Source: an uncultured Campylobacter sp. (GTDB lineage: Bacteria; Campylobacterota; Campylobacteria; Campylobacterales; Campylobacteraceae). Taken from it: a stretch of DNA of 9,647 nt. The DNA lies in NCBI GenBank assembly GCA_938046705.1, contig CALIWP010000371.1, forward strand, positions 1 through 9,647, given 5' to 3'. Each line of letters starts with the position of its first letter. Within the stretch, counting starts at the first letter, position 1. The notes beneath the pieces are model-generated. The model was not told the DNA's origin. It worked only from the letters and a program-made list of their open reading frames with translations, and searched no databases. This document shows positions 6,915-9,647 of the stretch, piece by piece. Made by a program: the position numbers and the translations under genes.

Positions 6915-7157
6915 ATGGTAGAAAATTTTTTACTTGAATATGCTAAGCTCATCGCTGATTTTCCAGATAAAGTGAAACTCGAGCGAGTCGAGCTTGGCGA
7001 AAATTTTGCCGAGCTGATAATTTACGCCGATAAAGTCGATACTGGCAAACTTATCGGCAAAGACGGCAGGATGATAAACGCGATAAAGACCGTAATCGTA
7101 GGCTATAAAGCTAAAGATGCGACGTCATACCGCGTTACGGTAAAGCCTCTTGAATGA
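6915..7157 (+). CDS. khpA: KH-domain RNA-binding protein (KhpA family)
   Basis: This 80-residue single-KH protein belongs to the KhpA/YlqC family that lies beside rpsP in many bacteria. It carries the GxxG loop in LIGKDGRMINAI (Gly48-Lys-Asp-Gly51), which contacts RNA, and the expected alpha/beta pattern around it. In Gram-positive bacteria KhpA partners KhpB/Jag and binds many RNAs; no KhpB is seen in this window. C. jejuni Cj0711 is the positional equivalent. It starts at ATG 6915, 6 nt after the rpsP stop, with only A/T before it and no Shine-Dalgarno, so it may depend on ribosomes finishing rpsP. Its end overlaps the rimM start. Confidence 0.93.
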   Translation: MVENFLLEYAKLIADFPDKVKLERVELGENFAELIIYADKVDTGKLIGKDGRMINAIKTVIVGYKAKDATSYRVTVKPLE

Positions 7158-7677
7158 ACTTATAGAAGTCGCACTTCTTGGCAAAACTGTAGGACTAAAG
7201 GGGTTTGTCAAGCTTCATAATAAGGGCGACTTTCCTAACCAGTTTAAAAAAAATGCTATATTTTGCGACAAAGATGGCAAAGAACTTGTCGTAAAAAGCT
7301 ACAATCACGCAAACGATACGATCTCTTTTTACGGTTTTGAAGATATAGACAGCGCAAAAACTCTCACAAATAAAACAATCTACACTACAAAAGAAGAAAC
7401 TAGAAAAAACTGCAAACTAAAAAAGGGTGAATTTTTCTATTTTGATGTCATCGGTTGCGAAATTTACGAAAATAATCAAAGGCTGGGTGAAGTAGAGGAT
7501 ATAGACGAGGTTGGGGCGAATCATCTGTTTTTGGTAAAAACCGATGAAAATTTGAATGCTAAGGGATTGGAAAAAAGTTTTTACATTCCGTATATCGACG
7601 TTTATATAGAAAAAGTAGATGTAGAAAATAAAAAAATTTACACCAAAAACGCCATCTTGATTTTGGAAAATTCCTAA
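7150..7677 (+). CDS. rimM: Ribosome maturation factor RimM
   Basis: RimM binds S19 and helps process 16S rRNA and assemble the 30S head. The 175-residue protein has the N-terminal RimM beta-barrel ([13 protein letters not shown] near residue 11, typical of the family) and a C-terminal PRC-barrel (about 95-170, [29 protein letters not shown] in outline, then [14 protein letters not shown]). The start must be TTG 7150: an in-frame stop lies at 7141-7143, the overlapping ATG at 7154 is in another frame and soon closed, and the family motif begins soon afterwards. It overlaps khpA by 8 nt and has no recognisable Shine-Dalgarno, so translation is probably coupled and low. The gene is notably A+T-rich (about 27% GC in line 7381-7440). 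Confidence 0.94.
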   Translation: MNELIEVALLGKTVGLKGFVKLHNKGDFPNQFKKNAIFCDKDGKELVVKSYNHANDTISFYGFEDIDSAKTLTNKTIYTTKEETRKNCKLKKGEFFYFDVIGCEIYENNQRLGEVEDIDEVGANHLFLVKTDENLNAKGLEKSFYIPYIDVYIEKVDVENKKIYTKNAILILENS

Positions 7678-8381
7678 TGAAATTTACCTTTGTTACGCTT
7701 TTTGAAAGCCTTGTGCGGCCTTATTTTGAGGATAGTATTTTAAGTCGCGCTACAAAAGAGAAGCTTATTTCGATTGATTTTTTAAATCCTCGTGATTTTA
7801 GTACCGATAAGCATAAAAAAGTCGATGACTACATGGTTGGCGGCGGCGCAGGATTGCTTATGGCGTGCCAGCCTCTTGATGATGCTTTAAATTTTTTACT
7901 AAAAAACGAACCAAAAACTCACATTGTTTTTCTTGCGCCTGCCGGGAAAAAATTTACTCAAAACGACGCTAGACGTTTGGCAAAAAAAGAGCATATTTGC
8001 TTAGTTTGCGGTAGATATGAAGGTATAGACGAACGTATAATTGAAAAATATGCAGATGAAATTTTTTGTATTGGCGACTTTGTGATGATGGGTGGCGAGC
8101 TGGGGGCGCTTTGTATTTCTGATGCGATTTCTCGTAATATCGACGGCGTTTTAGGAAACAATGAAAGTCTTGAAGTTGAGAGTTTTGAAGGGAATTTACT
8201 TGAGGCTCCGTCTTTTACAAAACCCAGTGATTACAAAGGCTCTGGTGTGGTTTCAGCGTTTTTAAAGGGAGACCATGCTAAAATCAGAGCTTTGAAAAAT
8301 AATATGGCGTTCTTAAAAACTAGGTTTTTTCGTCCGGATTTATACCGAAAATTTGAGCCGCCAACTAAGGAAAAAATATGA
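7677..8381 (+). CDS. trmD: tRNA (guanine-N1)-methyltransferase TrmD
   Basis: TrmD uses S-adenosylmethionine to make m1G at position 37 of tRNAs, preventing +1 frameshifting. The 234-residue SPOUT protein shows the trefoil-knot motifs: [18 protein letters not shown] (50-67), [13 protein letters not shown] (109-121) and [11 protein letters not shown] (131-141), followed by the conserved Asp149 region [14 protein letters not shown], then [10 protein letters not shown] and the C-terminal [10 protein letters not shown]. The start ATG shares one base with the rimM stop (TAATG) and the end overlaps rplS by 4 nt (ATGA), so it is translationally coupled on both sides. No Shine-Dalgarno stands out, consistent with the lower expression known for trmD than for its ribosomal-protein neighbours in E. 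coli. Confidence 0.98.
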   Translation: MKFTFVTLFESLVRPYFEDSILSRATKEKLISIDFLNPRDFSTDKHKKVDDYMVGGGAGLLMACQPLDDALNFLLKNEPKTHIVFLAPAGKKFTQNDARRLAKKEHICLVCGRYEGIDERIIEKYADEIFCIGDFVMMGGELGALCISDAISRNIDGVLGNNESLEVESFEGNLLEAPSFTKPSDYKGSGVVSAFLKGDHAKIRALKNNMAFLKTRFFRPDLYRKFEPPTKEKI

Positions 8382-8734
8382 GAAACAAGTATATCGAGGC
8401 GTTTGAACAAACTCAAATAGCCCAAAAGTCTGTGCCTGATTTTCGCGCTGGAGATACTTTGCGTATAGCTATCCGCATTAAAGAGGGCGATAAAACGAGA
8501 ATTCAAAATTTTGAAGGTATCTGCATAGCAAGACGCGGAAGCGGGACTGGCGAAACATTTATCATCAGAAAAATCGGTGCAAATAGCGTAGGCGTAGAGA
8601 GAATTTTCCCTATCTATAGCGAAAGTCTAGAGAGCATAACTGTTCTAAGACAAGGTCGCGTTCGCCGCGCTAAGCTATTTTATCTACGCGATAGACGTGG
8701 TAAAGCCGCTCGCATTAAAGAGCTTAAAAAATAA
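8378..8734 (+). CDS. rplS: 50S ribosomal protein L19
   Basis: L19 lies at the interface of the ribosomal subunits near bridges B6 and B8. The 118-residue protein is full length with the family pattern: [20 protein letters not shown], then [44 protein letters not shown], and the basic C-terminal tail [20 protein letters not shown] in outline. It starts inside the trmD stop (ATGA) but has its own TAAGGA at 8366-8371, 6 nt upstream of ATG, which would allow more translation than trmD. It ends the operon; a strong terminator begins 12 nt after the stop. Confidence 0.98.
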   Translation: MRNKYIEAFEQTQIAQKSVPDFRAGDTLRIAIRIKEGDKTRIQNFEGICIARRGSGTGETFIIRKIGANSVGVERIFPIYSESLESITVLRQGRVRRAKLFYLRDRRGKAARIKELKK

Positions 8735-8745
8735 TTTTACTCCTT

Positions 8746-8780
8746 GCAAAAGTCTAGTTTTAGGCTTTTGCCTTCTTTCT
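8746..8780 (+). terminator. Rho-independent terminator after rplS
   Basis: GCAAAAGTCTA (8746-8756) pairs with TAGGCTTTTGC (8761-8771) over 11 pairs with a single G-U, closing on the 4-nt loop GTTT. A pyrimidine-rich tail CTTCTTTCT (8772-8780) follows. Position, stem length, tight loop and tail fit the end of the rpsP-rplS transcript and isolate the cupin gene downstream. Confidence 0.85.
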
Positions 8781-8875
8781 ATATTCTTAAATTTTAAAAA
8801 CACTTAATCAGGATCAATCCTTTTATCTAAAATTATAGTTACAATACTGTTATTATTTTATAATAAAGGTTGTAA
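8781..8875 (+). promoter_or_regulatory. Cupin gene promoter region with 17-nt palindrome
   Basis: Because a terminator precedes it, the cupin gene needs its own promoter in this 95-nt A/T-rich stretch. Two -10 candidates are visible: TATAGT at 8834-8839, and an extended -10 TGTTATTAT at 8848-8856. No clear -35 is seen. TTATTAT (8850-8856) and ATAATAA (8860-8866) form a perfect inverted repeat around TTT, overlapping the second -10 and touching the ribosome-binding AAAGG (8865-8869). It could be a repressor operator or simply A/T-rich symmetry. GGATCAATCC at 8811-8820 is a smaller inverted repeat. Confidence 0.4.
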
Positions 8876-9208
8876 ATGGAAAAAATCGTATGGCAAAATA
8901 ATGTATTTAACGGCGTTACTATAGCTAAGCTTTTTGATGGGCCGAACAGTAAAGAAATACGCATAAATTTAGAAAAAGGCGCTCAAATGAAGGAACATAA
9001 GGCTCCTGGCGCTATCATGGTGCAGGTTTTAAGCGGCAAGATAGATTTCATCGTTGGAGAAAATAGTGTTATCTTGGATACACTAGACATGATTACGCTC
9101 GAGCCAAACGTCACTCATGCTTTGACTGCTTTGGAAAATAGTATCGTAAGGCTTAGCTTAAGTAAAAATGATGATGCTAGCCGAGTTTTTAGAGTTTTGA
9201 AATCTTAG
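8876..9208 (+). CDS. Small single-domain cupin protein
   Basis: This 110-residue cytoplasmic protein has the single-domain cupin beta-barrel pattern: LEKGAQMKEHKAPGAIMVQVLSGKIDFIVGE (32-62, cupin motif 1 region) and LDMITLEPNVTHALTALENSIVRLSLSK (70-97, motif 2 region with the Pro...His spacing). Only two candidate metal-binding histidines remain (His41 and His81). The second His and the Glu of the classical HxH...E motif are absent, so metal binding or catalysis may differ from enzyme cupins. It resembles unassigned small cupins common in Campylobacter and Bacteroides; no substrate can be named. It has its own ribosome site (AAAGG, 8865-8869) before ATG 8876 and follows the rplS terminator, so it is likely expressed alone. 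Confidence 0.88.
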   Translation: MEKIVWQNNVFNGVTIAKLFDGPNSKEIRINLEKGAQMKEHKAPGAIMVQVLSGKIDFIVGENSVILDTLDMITLEPNVTHALTALENSIVRLSLSKNDDASRVFRVLKS

Positions 9209-9221
9209 TGTCTGATTTTTT
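9199..9221 (+). terminator. Weak candidate terminator at the cupin stop
   Basis: AAATC (9200-9204) pairs with GATTT (9214-9218), leading into a run of six Ts at 9216-9221. The stem is only 5-6 pairs, mostly A-T, and overlaps the stop codon. The T run is convincing, the stem is not. Confidence 0.3.
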
Positions 9222-9252
9222 ATAGCTATTGCTAGAAGATCAAGTTGGAATA

Positions 9253-9270
9253 AAATTTATCGATAAATTT
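9253..9270. repeat. 18-bp perfect palindrome built from two AAATTT words
   Basis: AAATTT-ATCGAT-AAATTT reads identically on both strands, and the symmetry stops at its edges. It lies 45 nt after the cupin stop. No regulator is assigned; it may follow simply from the abundance of the AAATTT word. Confidence 0.7.
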
Positions 9271-9535
9271 GAACATTTAGAATGAGTGTAACGGTGCTGC
9301 ATAGATTTGTATTCTTATAAAATACAACCACAAAAATGTATTAAGACGAGTGGCTCCACAAATTTGTTTTTGGGTTGCCTTTCATTCAAATTTGACTACA
9401 CTTCTGCTATTGTGGAAAGCATTTTAATGCAGACAAGTAAGCCCTAAATATGAGCGGCAAGATTGATTGCATTATTTCTATGCAAGCCCTTTAGTATGTA
9501 AAACCATGCTGTATCTATTTAAACCAATGAGTCTT

Positions 9536-9553
9536 TAAATTTTATAAAATTTA
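9536..9553. repeat. 18-bp perfect A/T-only palindrome
   Basis: TAAATTTTATAAAATTTA is fully self-complementary, again two AAATTT words around TATA. It is in noncoding DNA and could act as a protein-binding site or a melting-prone element; function unknown. Confidence 0.7.
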
Positions 9554-9647
9554 GGCGATAGTGCATATTTGCAAGAATTGCATTAAATTGGCTAGAAATT
9601 TTGAAACATAGCCAAAATGAAAAACGGTACACAAAAACAAGATAAAT

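Larger units (their letters stand above)
9209..9647. other. A/T-rich intergenic region with no convincing gene
   Basis: No intact open reading frame of useful length is present on either strand in these ~440 bases. There are several inverted repeats: TTGTATT/AATACAA (9307-9313 and 9321-9327), GCATT/AATGC (9419-9430), TTGCAT/ATGCAA (9467-9472 and 9480-9485), and two perfect 18-bp palindromes (9253-9270 and 9536-9553). On the - strand one frame from 9599 to 9315 has only four stops in 95 codons, slightly fewer than expected by chance, so a decayed gene is possible but unproven. An ATG at 9617 runs open to the window edge (MKNGTQKQDK) without a ribosome-binding site. The region may hold a relic or an untranslated RNA; nothing more can be supported. 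Confidence 0.6.

Noticed and set aside
9315..9599. Minus-strand frame as a pseudogene
   Set aside because: Four stops in 95 codons is only slightly below the roughly seven expected in such A/T-rich DNA, and no family is recognised, so it is kept as an open question and not annotated.
9617..9647. Start of another gene at the window edge (ATG 9617)
   Set aside because: Ten codons open to the edge but no ribosome-binding site and no recognisable N-terminus.
1..9647. CRISPR arrays, insertion sequences, tRNA or rRNA genes, phage or defence genes
   Set aside because: No regularly spaced repeats, transposase motifs, cloverleaf genes or defence-type domains were seen on either strand.

Overview
The window looks like the chromosome of a Campylobacter, most likely a moderate-GC species of the showae/rectus/curvus/concisus type. 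Three things suggest this. The proteins closely resemble Campylobacter families, including a DUF3972 protein, an HP0958/Cj0706-like zinc-ribbon protein and an epsilon-type Ffh. The gene order matches, from memory, the C. jejuni block Cj0702-Cj0714 (purE, DUF3972, glyQ, Nif3-like, zinc ribbon, waaA, pseudouridine synthase, ffh, rpsP, KH, rimM, trmD, rplS). Base composition is A+T-rich overall and extremely rich in the word AAATTT. The exact species cannot be fixed from the sequence alone.

All genes lie on the + strand. Positions 1-33 hold the last codons of an upstream gene, probably purE. Positions 46-5203 form a tightly packed run: a DUF3972 coiled-coil protein, a stand-alone GyrI-like/effector-binding protein, glycyl-tRNA synthetase alpha (glyQ), a Nif3/DUF34 metal protein, a coiled-coil C4 zinc-ribbon protein, Kdo transferase (waaA) and an RluA-family pseudouridine synthase. 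Gaps are 3-10 nt or there is a 4-nt overlap, so they are probably cotranscribed. A 66-nt gap with a possible -10 element precedes ffh, the protein subunit of the signal recognition particle. A large hairpin sits directly after the ffh stop codon. Then comes rpsP-khpA-rimM-trmD-rplS, the classic ribosomal-protein/ribosome-maturation/tRNA m1G37 methylation operon, with overlapping genes and a good Rho-independent terminator after rplS. A separately transcribed small cupin gene follows (8876-9208), with a palindrome in its leader. The last ~440 bases (9209-9647) hold no convincing gene.

Functionally this is mostly core translation and RNA-modification machinery (GlyRS alpha, a pseudouridine synthase, S16, KhpA, RimM, TrmD, L19), plus membrane targeting (Ffh) and the Kdo step of lipooligosaccharide core synthesis (WaaA). 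I do not see a new defence, mobile or biosynthetic system.

The points worth a second look are: the AAATTT word excess and the perfect palindromes it builds; an abrupt composition step at the glyQ start; the effector-binding gene apparently inserted into an otherwise conserved block; the ffh-rpsP hairpin; several non-ATG starts with weak ribosome-binding sites; the cupin leader palindrome; and the unexplained 3' intergenic region.
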